From Ophiothrix spiculata (taxonomy: Eukaryota > Echinodermata > Ophiuroidea > Amphilepidida > Ophiotrichidae), in assembly GCA_000969725.1 (NCBI GenBank), contig JXSR01S034335.1: a DNA stretch of 46,984 bases, one strand, 5' to 3'. The stretch's first letter is position 1, and each line of letters opens with the position of its first letter. Position numbers and translations under genes: made by a program. The notes beneath the pieces are model-generated. The model saw only the letters and a list, made by a program, of their open reading frames with translations. It was not told the origin of the DNA and searched no databases. This document shows positions 21,394-35,165 of the stretch, one piece after another.

Positions 21394-24010
21394 TAGGTCG
21401 GCAAAGCAAGTGTAACTCAATCATATATACGCATCTATACCCAATACAACCCGTTGTTGTTATTATTTTGTTATCATTCACCTTAACAAAGTTGTTGAAA
21501 ATTCCCCGCGAGTTTTTATTTGAAATAACTCTCATGACATAATACCCCGTCCCAAGTTCAACACTCCATCAATTATTATCATACACAAATGATGTGCTGC
21601 GTACTATATGTGGAGCCTTCTAAAGTCACGCGTGCGGGTGCTCAATTGTGAGCGACTCTACGGTGGAGACCTTTTAAGCTTCACTTTCTTGAATGTAAAT
21701 GCCCTGACATACGGGATAAGCATGGTTTTGGGCAACTTAAGATACTTTCTTTTACCCGAGGGTAACAGTTGAGGAGAAGTTGCCAAATTCGACTACTGGT
21801 CTCCAAATTCTGCTGCATGTAAACTATACATTTTTGCCGATGGGCAGAGAGTATCGGGCATTGTAGTTGTTCAATTTGTATATACTTGATAAGATAAAAT
21901 TACTGGTCATTACCATTGTCCGCAAGATCTTCCAGGAGGAGCAAGTCATGACTTCTCGTGAGAAAAGTATACACGAGATAGGTCCGGATTTGCCATAAGT
22001 TACACTTGCCAAAGGGTTTGTTTGGTTCGGTAGATATCCTTCGGATCTATTGCATTACAATTATGTCAAGTAGCGGGTAATATGCTAATAGCCCGTAGGG
22101 AAACAGTCTAGTCACGACTCATGAATAATCATGCAGCCCCAAGTTTGAAAATAGAGATTTGATATGTTTTCTAAAACGGTAAATACAAGGGTGAAAAACA
22201 ATGAGTTTTATCAAGACGTTGTAAGGGGTGGGTTGGTTTTCTTAAGAAAGATATCATTGTGTAATCTGTACTTGATATTCAGTACAAAGTAAACGATACA
22301 TTTGTCATCAGTTAATACGGTAATTAAGGTCGGAATATCTTATAACCATTTAAAGTCAGAGATATTATTGTGTAATCTGTACTTGATATTCAGTACACAG
22401 TTAAACGATACATTTCTCATCAGTTGATATGGCAATTAAGACTGGAATAGCTTGTTACCATGTAACGCCATTGAATAGCAAACCGTGTGCTTCATTTTAA
22501 ACAGATGAAATAAAACTTTCTGTTAGATGTTTATCTTTCCCTCACATTTATGAAAATTTTGTGGAATATTTAATTATTGTCCGGTATATAGGTCATGTAA
22601 GCCCTATTATTTCTGTGTGATTGTCTTAGAAATATGCAGATTTATTTCACATTTCCTATCATTTTTTGAAATGAAACTTTGCTGGTATTTTGTAGTAAGC
22701 ACAAGGATTGTGAATCTGTGAAAAAAAAAATGAATTTCAGCAGATTACGACCTTACATGTATTTTCACCCGTGGTAGCGCAAAATGAAATTTCTGACATT
22801 TACGGCTCATACAGGCTGGACAGCCACATTTATGACTATAGATTCCGTCTTTTAATAAAAGTCAATAGACACATGTTTTCAACATGTTTCTTAACATCAT
22901 TAATTAGAGAAAAAGCAATTTTAGGAGGTGATACTACGTAGTATAATCATATTACATGGCTAAGTCGTGACCTGATAACACTGGCGTTTTATTTTCCTGC
23001 GCGTAAAATCCCGCCGGTCTATTTCAAAACATACTTAATGCTTATGATGAGTTATAAATGTCTGTTGAATAATCTCGCTGATCTTTTTAACAATGTTCAA
23101 AAATGTTATACTGCAGAAAGAAAATGAGTTCAAATAATGGAGAGTCACATACATTGTTATCACGGTTACTTTTAATGTATTTATTCTGATTAAACTTTGT
23201 TTTCGAGTATCAATTGGCAATTTTAAATGTCTATAAACTTTGATTAATCGACTTTTATTTTGGTCATTTACGCTTAACTACAAAACCATAGCAAAATTAT
23301 GACATTTCATTGAATTTTTGAAAAAAATATGCCAATATTTGATGCACAAAACATTTCTATTGTAACAAATCAGCCTTTCGTGGGTGCCCACATTAAAAAA
23401 GCATGACCAACTACACTATTATGAAATGTGTCACAAGTTCGATAAAATCGACCCGTGAGTGAATAAAAGAATTTAAGTCAAATATGAATTTCTTGTAAGC
23501 ACAATTTTAATTGAAAGACCAATGAACTTGGTTCAGACATCTTAATCCGTCACTTGTAAAACCAATTAGTAACCACAGCTTTGGGATAATTAATTGATGT
23601 AAGACTAGCAGCAAAAAAGATTGTTTAATTTAAATTAAAGATGCCTTGCAGTCCAGTCAGTGATTTTGATAACACGGATAATCCATTACAACACCAATAT
23701 TATGGCTTGTGATTTGACGCAACTATTGTGGCAAACTATCTAGAACAATTATGATAAGAATTAAGATCTTTTTTGCTAAAACACATTTTGGTAAGGGCCA
23801 ACGATAGAAGGGGCTGAGTGGTGATTCGGCTCATACTTTTGACTGTGACTCAGGAATACAAAATCAATGGAACATATCGCAAGTTTACCGTTTCTCGGAT
23901 ACACAATCAGCACAATTTATAAAGGATTGGAGGCAAAACGTTCAATGACATATTAGGATTAAAGTTGGAAGTTTAGTTGAAATAATTCTGGATTTTGCCG
24001 TGGTAATTGA
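21394..24010. other. Non-coding part of duplicated block
   Basis: Matched along most of its length to about 42130-46080, with similarity lost after about 23880. ORFs in it are not conserved between the copies. The second copy has extra segments of roughly 100 bases (near 43090-43190) and 450 bases (near 43305-43760), plus the non-LTR insertion at 44583. Confidence 0.7.
22257..22470. repeat. Tandem duplication, about 111-bp unit
   Basis: TTGTGTAATCTGTACTTGAT occurs at 22257 and 22368, each followed by TTCAGTACA, AAACGATACATTT and CATCAGTT. The second locus copy (near 42960) has one unit only. The two units differ at several sites, so the duplication is not very recent, or the second copy lost a unit. 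Confidence 0.85.
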
Positions 24011-24529
24011 ACAAACAAAATGAATAAAATGAATATTAAACTCATTTATATATTAGGCAATTATCATAATTATTGGGGCAAGGATTATTACAGAATAGAC
24101 TTGAATCGAATTGATAAGAGACTAGTTCTAAACTTGATTGAAAACTTCAGTTTGTTACGTAAATCCAGGATTAACTTCTTTTCTTCAATTTTAATTATCC
24201 GACTCCCTCATCTCAATATTTTTATTGCGTTATTTCTTGTTTTCTTGACTCGCAAACAAAAAAGAAAAGCATCCTTCAAAGTTCAAATAAGGAATGGCTA
24301 AATTATATGTAAGCCTATTCAACGCATTTGTTTTATAAAGAAAACCCCGTAATCCAAGAAAAACTATCCCCAAAATGTTCTTACAATACATCATTTTGTT
24401 AGAACCATTTTCAGTCGATAAATTCAGTGACTCGTGAATGTGGCGGAAAACTGAAGTCAATTTTTCGCGGCACTTACCAGAATTTACTTTCTATGGAACG
24501 TCAAAAGACCGTATTACCTTGGTCACATA

Positions 24530-24760
24530 ACCTTGAGGCGATGTTACGATGTGTTTACGGCGTCATACCAGCAGACACCAATCGGAAACCGGCCGGTGTC
24601 CGACCGGACACCGACCGGCTTGTATACGATGTCTTCAATTATGATCACATAACCACCGGCGTCCGACCGGGCATGGCAAGTATTCACCGGTGTCATACCG
24701 ATGTCATGTCGGCGTTGCGGGTTTGCGGCTTATGTGACATGGGTAATATATAGCCTCTGC
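24530..24760. repeat. GC-rich island of CCGGTGTC/CCGACCGG repeats
   Basis: This stretch stands out from AT-rich surroundings through repeated ACCGGTGTC, CCGACCGG and ACACCGACCGG words. It includes a palindrome with arms CGGTGTCCG and CGGACACCG around two bases. The frame at 24427-24753 crosses it, but its protein is low-complexity-like and has no known domain. It could be part of an inserted element or a degenerate minisatellite. Confidence 0.55.
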
Positions 24761-24973
24761 CCGTAGGTGATGTTGTTACTGTCACCTTATCAATTTAGTG
24801 GTTGGTTAATTTTCAATATATTAAAAACATGATTATTTTACGTTAATTTAATTTTACAAGCTATTATACATGCATTAATTTTCGGAAACATAACGAATAG
24901 TAAACTTGCAATGAATATGGGCCTCTTTCATTCATTTTCAAGAAATTGTTCTCCCCACACCTTTTATCCATTC

Positions 24974-24983
<10 letters not shown>

Positions 24984-25004
<21 letters not shown>
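24984..25004. repeat. Poly-G run after a T run
   Basis: About 11 T are followed by about 21 G. Similar mononucleotide runs occur at 25443-25467 (C then A), 30515-30535 (G) and 46234-46247 (G). Exact lengths are prone to sequencing error. Confidence 0.9.
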
Positions 25005-25005
<1 letters not shown>

Positions 25006-25009
25006 GAAG

Positions 25010-26990
25010 GGAACTGCAAGTAATTATTTATTGATTGTAAATCAACCTTTTATTGAGTAATTTTGGCAGCCTTCTGTTAGTTGCAAAATTCCAAAATATT
25101 TTTCATTAGAGCACATATCCTTTTTCCATATAACTATATATATATTTGGGCCTTTCATGTTAACCCTCCTTCAGAAAATCTGTTCGTTTCATAGGGGCCT
25201 AGGTTTAATGAATTTTACCAAAAAACAGTAATGTTCTGATTTGTTCTTTGTAAGCTTTTAACCAATAGTTTGGTCAACTTTATACTATAAGTGCAAGTCT
25301 GCTTTTCTTTATTTTAATCTTCACCAGAAATTACAGGGTCAAGACGTCAAGCTATGATATACACTTCACTTCACTTCATTTGTGATATCCTGCATGTCCT
25401 GGTGGTGGTGGTGGTTGGGGTGGGGGTGTTTTCGGTCAATGACCCCCCCCCCCAAAAAAAAAAAAAATAGAAACCAAAAATGTATAGAAAGTTTTCCCAT
25501 ATTGTGTTTGCGCTGATTACGATGTAATTTGAGCATGACATCCATCTGTGAATATACAGTGGCCCTTCTCCGTTAGATTTGGTTGCCTGGTGCGAATTCA
25601 TTATTATTTGTTATGTCCGTGGTCAAAATGTATAATATTTGTTATTTGTACATATGAGTCTGACTTGAATAAATAAAAAAAATCATTGTTTTATCCACTT
25701 GACTTTGGCATGACTTTATTACCCACTGAGTTTTCATTATTTGGTTTCTATTGTTTTTGGTCAAAATTCTACTTAATTGGTATACTTTGTATAAGTTTTC
25801 AATTTCAAATAATGTAATTTCATAGTTTTATTATACATAATTGGAAAAATTTAAATTTGTTTTATTTTGTTTCGTTTTATTAACAGTTCATGGCCAAATT
25901 TCCCGAGGCAGTTTGAAAACTCTTGACTCTTCCTTGATAAATTTAAAAATGACCCTAGCACTGTTAAAAATTATCTGTAATTTTACTTTTGTAATTATAT
26001 ATTTCATGCCGATTGAAGACATAATTATTTAAATAACTAAATTGATTAACTTCTGTCACCAAAACACACAAAAAATACAAGCTTTAAGAAAAAGACGGTT
26101 TGAAGATGACAGCTCGATTCGCGTATGTAAGAGCGTTTCGTGTAGATCCGGGCGTGGCCGAAGCAAATACTAAGTATCTCTTGTTAAAAGACTACAAACT
26201 ATCCAAGGCATAATACCTCTCCATCTAATTCGTGTTATTGTCGATTGTTTTCGCATCGTTTTTTTGTTATAGATTTTGAGCCCAAATAACGAATAAGCAC
26301 GTGCCCTTATCTGCCCTGTTCGTAGATGTGTCCCCTGTGGTATATTTCATAGATACAAAAATCAGTAATAACTACAAGGCGTGTCAAAAGAAAATTTGAA
26401 ATTCAAGTAGTGGTACCGTAATTGTATTGCACATTTATCAACTGTATTTGTGTTGGGGCATGGGCGTGTACATATTAATTCTTAATTGCACCAATAAATG
26501 TCTTTTCTTATACGTGAGTGTTTATTTGATCAATTAAATGAAATAAAGTTTGCCCAAATGTCTCGTTTTTATTCAAAAGGCATCATTTAATGAAGGAAAG
26601 ATCAGTTTATTACTTTGTCGAAATAAGTTCTGATAATTAAACTGCAATTATTCTTCTTTGTCAGGTTAAGAAAATATCAGCAGTATTAAGGAAATATAAA
26701 GAAAGTGTTATCAGCAGTAGATTGTAAATCAAGAGAGTGTTACGACTATAAATAGCGAAAAAAGAAAATAATATTAAAAGCAGTACTACGAGCTCAAATA
26801 TATGTCATCCCAAAATGTTTAGGTCTATTCATAAATAACAACTTTCACAGCGGAAAGAAACACACCTTCATGAGAAACACAACATATACCCCCTCAAAGT
26901 TGTTTTTATCAATTGTGGATTTTCAAGTTCAAAATAAGTTATTTCTATATAGTTATTGTTTTATGTGTTAGTCGTCAACGTCGCGTCGTA
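25010..26990. other. Single-copy intergenic stretch, nothing recognised
   Basis: No gene was recognised. It includes a C/A homopolymer run at 25443-25467 and a (GGT)n-like run near 25400. The ATG frame 25841-26032 has a hydrophobic start but is very AT-rich and has no domain. Confidence 0.5.
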
Positions 26991-28405
26991 GTGGCCAGTT
27001 TTATTCAAAACTAACAGTTTTGTCACTAAAACAAAAACAATATTTTTACACGTGAACTTCAGTTCGTAATGACATTACACCAGACCACAATTCATTGATT
27101 TGTAATATTATTACACAGATGACTGATTGTTTTGATTTTTGAATTTTATGGCAAAATTTACATGTTTACTTAACACTCCCTTGGTTGAAGTATTACTTAT
27201 GCATGGATTGAAGATATAAACTGGACTGTTAAACAAAATAAAGAATTTTTTAACGATAGTTCTGTTGACCACTACATATACGCTGAAAATTTAAGACAAT
27301 TTGGAAGTATATATATAAAGAAATACCAAATTGCTTCTATTTTCAAGGTCAAGCAAGCAGCAGTAGATAGCAAATAACAATAGTATTCATAACAGTAGAT
27401 ATCAAATAGAAAGGTTTTGTAACAGTATAGATAGCAAATAAAGAAAGTGTCAGATAGCAAATGCAAAATATCTCGTTTAGTGAATAAGAAGGTACTGCTT
27501 ATTATATATCATTACATTTCCTAAATACTTCAGATAATACTTTGCATATCGTCGTCATCTATCTATTGCCGATAATACTTTCTTTAAATATAATCTGCTG
27601 CAGATAACACTGTTTATTTTCCATAATACTGCTGATAACACCATCTTAATACTGCTGATAGGTTATTCATAATAACTTGCCAGTATCTCATATTATTAAA
27701 TTATCATTTGCTATGTATGAACTTGGACTGTATTTGCTATCTACTGCTGATAACATTTTTATTTATTTGATCTCAAACTCATTGAGGGAGGGGAGTGGTA
27801 TTTAATTTATACACAAGATGATTTTGAGCTTGCCATACTATAGTTGAGGATAATAGTGGGAACTACTCCTGACCGAAGTAGTTTGTCAAAGCAGGCTTTA
27901 ATTCTAGTTCTGTTAACTTATTAATATGATTGGTCACTCTGATAATTATCAGAGTCACCAGAACTAGTAAAAAACATCTTTAACAGTTCGGTTTAGTTCA
28001 TCAATCAATGCAAAAGTAATGATTTAACCAAGAACGTGTTAATTAAACATCTAAATTTTGCCATAAACTCAGAAAAGACAAAAAGATTAGTCATTCGTAT
28101 GATATTATTGCAAACTAATGACTTGTGGTCTGGTGTAATGTCATTAAGACCTGAAATACACGTGTAGGATGCTATAATACGGTATTGTTGTTATTTCGGG
28201 AGCGAAACTTGTCGTTTTTAAGTAGAACTGACCACTTCAGTGAAGACATAAATGATAACTAAATAAAAGGGCTACTTAGGCCTATACGATAAATTATTTT
28301 GAATTTATGCATCCAAATGGATGAAACCAACTTTAAGGAGTTATGTTTCTTATGAGAACGCTTGTCTTCTTCCTCTGGCATTTTGTTGAATAAAACTGAC
28401 CACTC
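26991..28405. mobile_element. Inverted-repeat element, about 1.2-1.4 kb, with nested ends
   Basis: The left end has AGTGG(C)CAGTTTTATTC near 26991, then GTAATGACATTACACCAGAC near 27067. The right part has the reverse complements GTCTGGTGTAATGTCATTA near 28130 and GAACTGACCACT near 28225. A second, closer match, GAATAAAACTGACCACT, lies near 28389. The interior has many ATCAGCAGTAT and GATAGCAAAT words in both orientations (27340-27460 and 27530-27760). No transposase was seen. Two candidate right ends suggest nesting or a composite element. Confidence 0.7.
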
Positions 28406-31400
28406 AAAACTTTGGTGATTTGGTAATCAATATGTCAAAAAACAAACAAATGCATATGAATCACATAAACACATGCAGGAACTCAGATGCCTTATTCAAG
28501 TTTATCATTGTAAAACAAAAAGTCTTTTTGGCAAATCTTTTCTTCCAAAAATAAAACCAAGTAGTACATTTTGGCATATTGCTATATCATAGCAGAAACT
28601 AACAGTGTTGTAAAGTTCTGCACAATTCAATAGTCGAGACAAATGTATTTCACTGTATTCAATCTCATTAAGCGAATCCAAGTCACGCTAAACGAGAAAA
28701 AATGGTCGCGAGATTTAGTTTTTTTCACGAGACCTGCTGAAAAGGTTGACTTTGAACCCTTACTATCTGAACAGGGTGAGAGCCAAGGCAAATTAAGAAC
28801 GTGCATATGAACATTTTGAGTTTTTTCAACAAAATGTATGTGATGTTTTATAATGTTGATAAAAAGAAGCATTGTATGGTATTTTCTATGAAAATAAACG
28901 ATTTTGAGCCATTTGAAACAAACAAATTTGAACCCTTACATCAATTTTGTTTTAGAAGATAAATAGTTGTCAGTTCGATCAATTCTGCTAGTAAAATATG
29001 AAAACTCAGATTGATGAAACTTGAAAAATACATTTTGCCTATAAGACTTTCCAAATGAAGAAATAAATAAATGGTGTACGAAAGGTACCTAATATCGGCT
29101 CTTCATACTTGCCTTCGATGTTAATGTTTTGACAACTAAATCGCTTTGACATACATTTATTTTAATTGTAAACTCCTAAGACAAAAGATCTAATTGTATC
29201 AATTATTTGTTTCAAAAACATTGTAATGATATTAGCATTTATTTGTTTTGCAATGATACGTATGTGTGGTCGTGCTCGTAATTATCAATAATTTGCCCTA
29301 AATATACTTAATTAAAACAGAAATTAACGATTTGTAGTTGTAGGATTTTTTAAAGATTGGATTCAGTTGAATTAGGTATAACGTGTTAAAACTTGATGAG
29401 AATGACCAGGACCTCAAAAAGAACATTAATTACTTATGATAGGCCTACTGAGTCTTACATAAATGGCCTATCAAAATGGAAGCATTTTTTATGATTTTTT
29501 TTTTCAATATTGAATGATATAAGTTCCATGTAGCTTTGGATGTTTGATAAACGTTTGTGTCCCAATAATGAGTCCAAATTAACCCAGTTTCTAGTTAAAT
29601 GAGTACGAAACACAAAACCCAATAAACTCTTAATCGTTAACGTGTTCTAACGAGAAGTTACGGTAGAATTGTGTTGAAACAATTTTATATCCATTACGAT
29701 GTTATAATTATTAAAAGCTGTCTCCTACGATTTTTTTCAAGTCATATTACTAGATTCATATATCTTTATCGAGAAATTTCAGTTCTAAATAAAGACTAAT
29801 TAGCATGTTCTAACACGATGCTTTACCAACTGACCGCCTAATTAATGTGTTCAGTTAAGCTTAGCATTGTTAATCATACAGACATGAATGGTTAAAAATA
29901 CCAATTAAATCATAAAACAAAATGTGACATTTATATCATAAATCAGTACACACCGTAAATCACAGTATTATGAAAGAACGTGTAGTGACAGGACGACACG
30001 GTTCGGACCGCGATGGGTTAAGCTTACCCGTACCTTAACCTACTTTTCGATTCCAAATGTTTTTGACATCAAAAAATGTTATCTTTCTGCGACGTGTCTG
30101 GTTTGATCATCAAACATCTTTATGTTACATAGTAACACATCTCTTTCGGCATTGTATGCATAATAGAAACGAGCGTAATTCAAGCACGATGATTTAAAAC
30201 AATATAAAACCACGCGCTTAAACAATAACTAGAATTCTCGCGAGAATCGGGTATGTTAAATTCTGCGTGTTATATCTTCGCTTAATAAATCTCAAGATTT
30301 ATGTGGGACTTGTTTTATAGATCTATCTATCAAGAAGATACTCTTAGTCAATGTTTTGTTTTAAAGCATATCTCTGTTACATTTAAGCGTACACAATGTT
30401 ATGTTGGTGTAGTTTTACATACGCGAGGGTGAGATAAGTATGTTAAGGGTGTTAATTTTAACCATAGCGTTAAGTTCTTGATTGGACCTCGAAGATAAAG
30501 TCATGAATTTTTTCGGGAGGGGGGGGGGGGGGGGGAAAATAAACACATTAATATATATGTGTTGCCATATACACCTTAATTACGTTTATTAAGAATCATT
30601 GAAAATTGATGCTTGCTGATAATAGGAGGACTGTAATCATGATAAAATGTCTATATATATACTTCATAAACTAATTAAACATGATTGTGGAAGTATCGCA
30701 TGTATATGAGGGTGAAGACAAACTTCACCTTGTCCCACTCTCATTTTTAAGTACATGTATAATGATTGTACAGAATCATCTGTTGCTACTTGAGAACGTG
30801 CGTATATTGTCAGAAAATACTTTGAGAAAAAGGCCACATGATTGCTGGTGATATGTACACATTGCTGAATGCTAGGTAAACATAAAAATCATGTATTCCA
30901 GTGGGTTTTTGTCCCCCATTACCATTGATTACACATATGTCGTCCTAAAACTGACACATATTTTGTCGAAATAACATGATATGATAACTTTTAACTCTAT
31001 AATGTGATTAATGCGACATTTGGTTAGTATGATCTGTGATTTCTTTAAGAACGTATACCCTATGTTCGAATTATACTATGGTTAAGACGAGTTTTGGAGC
31101 GCAATTTTGCCTGGAGTCAAGTTAATTGTCTTCAAAATGCGCGCTTCTTGACTTATCCTCTTTTATAATGTAGGCCGCCTTTTCCTCATCTGATGTCTAT
31201 ATAATGTAATAATTCCGTTGATCAAATCAAAACGAGGGAATGAGATGCAACTTTAATTATAACAGTCAATGAAATTATTATAATCATCAATTAAAAGATT
31301 GTTTGAAAACGTGAGTATGGCGTTTGACAGGTTCCGTAAATCATCTGCTGAATGGTCGGTCTTTGATTTTACAAAGAGCGAAAATAGCAGTGCATAAGGC

Positions 31401-32467
31401 CTATGAAAGATGCACCAATCTATGGAATCTTGTAATCGTACTTCTTGAACGGAATAAAGCATGCATTATGTTTATAAAAATAATAAAATCTTGAAAAGTG
31501 GTCTCTCAGTATAAGATAGGGCTATCCGGCATCAGATTAATAAATATACACTTTTTAACTTTTTAATGACAACGTCTGATCATGATCATATAATTTTACA
31601 CTGACGTAAAGCACTGTATATAGAATAAACTCTACTTTGACAAACGTTTTGGTCGCGAGAGCACCGATAATTATAACTTGTCGGATCTGCGATTAGTCAA
31701 TCGATTTTTCAGTAAGTTAAAAACAGAGTAAAACTAATTCAAATTAAGGACATGTCCACCCAGATCTGCCATCATAATTTGCACGTTAAGTCGCTAAACT
31801 CACAATCTAAGATAAAGGCGAATCTAAATTCCTCAAGCTATAAGATGATACAATATATACAAAATTTAGCGCTTTTTTTGACCAATACATTTCTGCCAAT
31901 TTTTTTCTGTTTTTCATTGTTTTGTGTCATGTTTAAGACTGAATTTTTATATTCACATAAAAAAGTCATGTTGTGAAGTACAATTTTTAATTAAAGATAT
32001 GCAAAATACAAACTAAACTATCATTTTTGTCATTTATCATGATAACATCATGAAATTGCTACTTTTTATGGTTCGGTTTACGTAACTAATCATAAACATG
32101 ATGAAGAGGCGTTTATATTCAACACTTATAATGATTTATTTGAAGGGAAATAACTTTAGATATAAATTTGGACAAATAACCCCTTTTAGAATATCAAAAC
32201 ATTTTTCTGAAAAGACGATATTATCTGTTGTCATAATTGCGTGCGAAATAATTAGGTATCATAGTTCACGGTAGTAGATTTCTAGCATGATTTTAATAGA
32301 TGTAACTGCAATGTTGTTTTGAATATGATTTATTGACAAATTAAATTCATGTTATGCTATATGTCCATGAATTCCAGTATTTAATTGCACACTGAATTAA
32401 TCAAGTACTTTGTTTAATTTTCAAAAACAATTGTACTTTTTATGTTTTAGAACTCTTTATAACATAA
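28406..32467. other. Intergenic between the two locus copies, nothing recognised
   Basis: AT-rich sequence present once in the window. No exon, RNA gene or transposon was recognised. A poly-G run lies at 30515-30535. A slightly GC-richer patch near 29975-30060 is unexplained. If the two locus copies are haplotypes placed in series, the false join should lie in or at the edge of this stretch. Confidence 0.5.
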
Positions 32468-34638
32468 GATAGCAAGAACATTCGGTTTTGGCTTCTATAA
32501 TGAGGATGATAGTCAAGTACGTTTTTAATGCAAACTAACCTTAAGTTGTTTCAATTAAACACTTTCCACCGTATATCTATCACTGATATCTATTATTTTG
32601 TATTATCATGATAATCATTTATTATATTGCTGCCGTCCGTCACGTTACCACATGTTACACAACATCGGACACTTGACTTCACCGATGATAATTCAAGATG
32701 TTTGAAAAAAAAATCACCTTACCTTAAAGTCAATAAGAATCAATCTGTGATTTAAATTAAGAAAAATCTTCACCTCTAACAAGTGTCTTTGGATGAACAC
32801 TGTACGTAAATATTGAGAGTGAAAATTACAATGCATGTAAACATGTATGAGCTTGCATGGCTATCTGTGGAAGATAAGAAATAACTTTATTATGATATTT
32901 TCATGTGATTATGAAGTTGTAAATCACACTGACATAATGTGGCATCGCATCAATTGATCATTGTAAGATTTCAGAGTTGGTAAGAACTAAATATGTTTAA
33001 CTAATTATGTTAAAGGGTCGAGCATGTCCTTATTATGTGCTATCTTCTGAAAATAGTGTAAAGCACCACCTTTCAAGAAGTTGTAAATCATACTGGAACA
33101 TACATCTTCATATACTGGGATATAATTAAATTTAACATTAGACGGAACTTACTTAATTGTTTAATTACAGAGTTGGTAAATAAGTTTAACTAATCATGTT
33201 AAATGGTAAGTGAGAAATGTGCCTATTATGATTTGAATTGAAAACAACAATGCTCCTCAAATCTTTAAATTATAGTCACCTGTTTGTCATAGACATAAAA
33301 TACCTTTTATGATAGAGCATCAATTATTTCCTCATTTCTGCATGATTTTTTCAAAACAAGAGAAAGTAAATTACATGTTCTTACCGTACTTGATGGCTAA
33401 TCCCTTTAAAGTTTTCTCCCAATTGTTATCAGGTACAATCTTTGTCCTTTTTATGTCATTAATTTGTTATCAGTTTAATAATATTAATTGATATGACAGG
33501 TCTTATTGGTGGAATCTTTGTTTAATGCTCTGTTTTAATTTGAAGTTTAATAATAAAGTCATTGAAAGATATTTCATTATGATTTCTTCATGAAAGATGA
33601 TTGATGTTTTTTCTTATTTTTCAACAATGAGGTGGTAATATTGACAAAAGATAGCCCAGTATTTGTTCGTTTTATAAGTTTACGTTTATATAGCGCACTT
33701 CAAATGGACTGTTTATGTACAGAGTATAATGCAAGCTTTCCGTTTCTTGGGTACACATTAAACGTAATTTATGAATGTCGGAATATTTATGGGTCACGAT
33801 TAATTCGATTTGACGAAAACTTAAACGGGAATTCAAAAAGTTGAATCTTTTAGATTGTCAAAAGCTGAAATTACAAAAGAGGGAACATCTCATAATGAAA
33901 CTGTGTAAAATGAAATACATCTTACATTTTTTTAATATTCTACAATGTATATAAGTTTGAACCAAATGGAAATATTAAATGTTGATGTCAACTTTGCAAA
34001 TAAAAAGGTTTCATATCTAAAAGTATGTTTACAACTAAGTTCACGGTCATATTGATTTTAGCAAAACTAGATTGTTTTTTTATTTTTTCGTTATTGACTT
34101 TCTATGTTTTAGTGACTTTCCATACGTTCGATGCCAGAGATCGCAACCATATTTTGCATGGAGTATTTATTTGTAGTTAATTATTGGCAAAAGGCTAGTT
34201 TTTCCGATCGTTATTTAAATACACATACACATATTCAATAAGTAAATTATTTGCAAAGTACCAGTTAGAATTGTCAGCTTAAGTTAATACGCTTTATCAA
34301 AAAGACACTGTAACAGATGCTTTATAACAGTATCATTGCCGTAACCAAATACCGACTAAATAGATTTTCGCAAAAAAGTATCAATATTATATTCATTTGA
34401 TGACAACTAAAGACCTATCGATAAACATTTTAAGAGATTTTCTTCCAACAATAACCCCTCAAGTAACTGTGTGCTTTTGAAAAAAGAAGCAATAAAAATA
34501 AAATAAGACCTGCAGGATGAATTACACACCAGCCACGCCTGCTTAATTTCGAAACACAAATGTGCTTTTATCATTGTTATATCATAACCCGTTTAACAAA
34601 ACAGATTTGAACACTAAAGAATACAGATTTGAATTTTA
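32468..34638. other. Second copy of upstream non-coding block
   Basis: Aligns with 1-2014 in the same orientation, with clear substitutions and indels. Similarity stops at ACAGATTTGAATT near 34638. Beyond that, 2015-14225 of the first copy, including the PR-domain exons, has no direct counterpart. Confidence 0.85.
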
Positions 34639-34773
34639 AATAAGCACGGGACTCGTCAAAAACAACAGCACAACTTTTTTGACCTTTTCTGAGCTCAATT
34701 TATTTCACCGTTTCTAACGTGAACGTGAACATGATACAAAAAGCCATTTATGTATTTAAATTTGTATACTTTA

Positions 34774-35165
34774 CAAGAAGCACAATATGTTATACGACTT
34801 CAAATAGTTAATATCAAGATTCCCCGTGATCCCCAAGAAGCACAATATGCTATACGGCTTCGAAATTATTACTATCAAGATTCTTCAATATCCCCAAGAA
34901 GCGCAATATTCTATACGGCTTTAAATACAAAATCCCTGTGATCCCCAAGAAGCACAATATGCTATACGGCTTCGAAATTATTACTATCAAGATTCTTCAA
35001 TATCCCCAATTGGCCAAGAAGCGCAATATAAAATACGGCTTCAAATAATTAATATCAACCTGAACAAGATTCCCTACGAAGCACAATATGTGATACGGCT
35101 TCGCAAATTGTATGTTCTATGTCATAAAAGATTCGTCAAAAAGCTAAATATTTCGTACGGCTTGA
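34774..35165. repeat. Minisatellite, about 60-bp unit, about 7 copies
   Basis: AAGAAGCACAATATGCTATA plus CGGCTTC recurs at about 34774, 34834, 34894, 34945, 35013 and 35075, with a decayed unit near 35140. Variable spacers contain ATCAAGATTC and CCCCAAG. Units vary by substitutions and by spacing. The ORF at 34750-34941 is only a translation of the repeat. Confidence 0.9.

Noticed and set aside
21984..22012. Conservation between 21100-22140 and 41950-42870 as a sign of coding or regulatory function
   Set aside because: The similarity is no greater than in the rest of the duplicated block and frames are not kept, so common ancestry of the two copies is enough.
24427..24753. 108-codon frame over the GC-rich island
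   Set aside because: The protein reflects repeated CCGGTGTC/CCGACCGG words and has no known domain or splice context.
34774..35165. Regularly spaced repeats resembling a CRISPR array
   Set aside because: Unit and spacer both repeat, spacing varies and the context is eukaryotic; it is a minisatellite.
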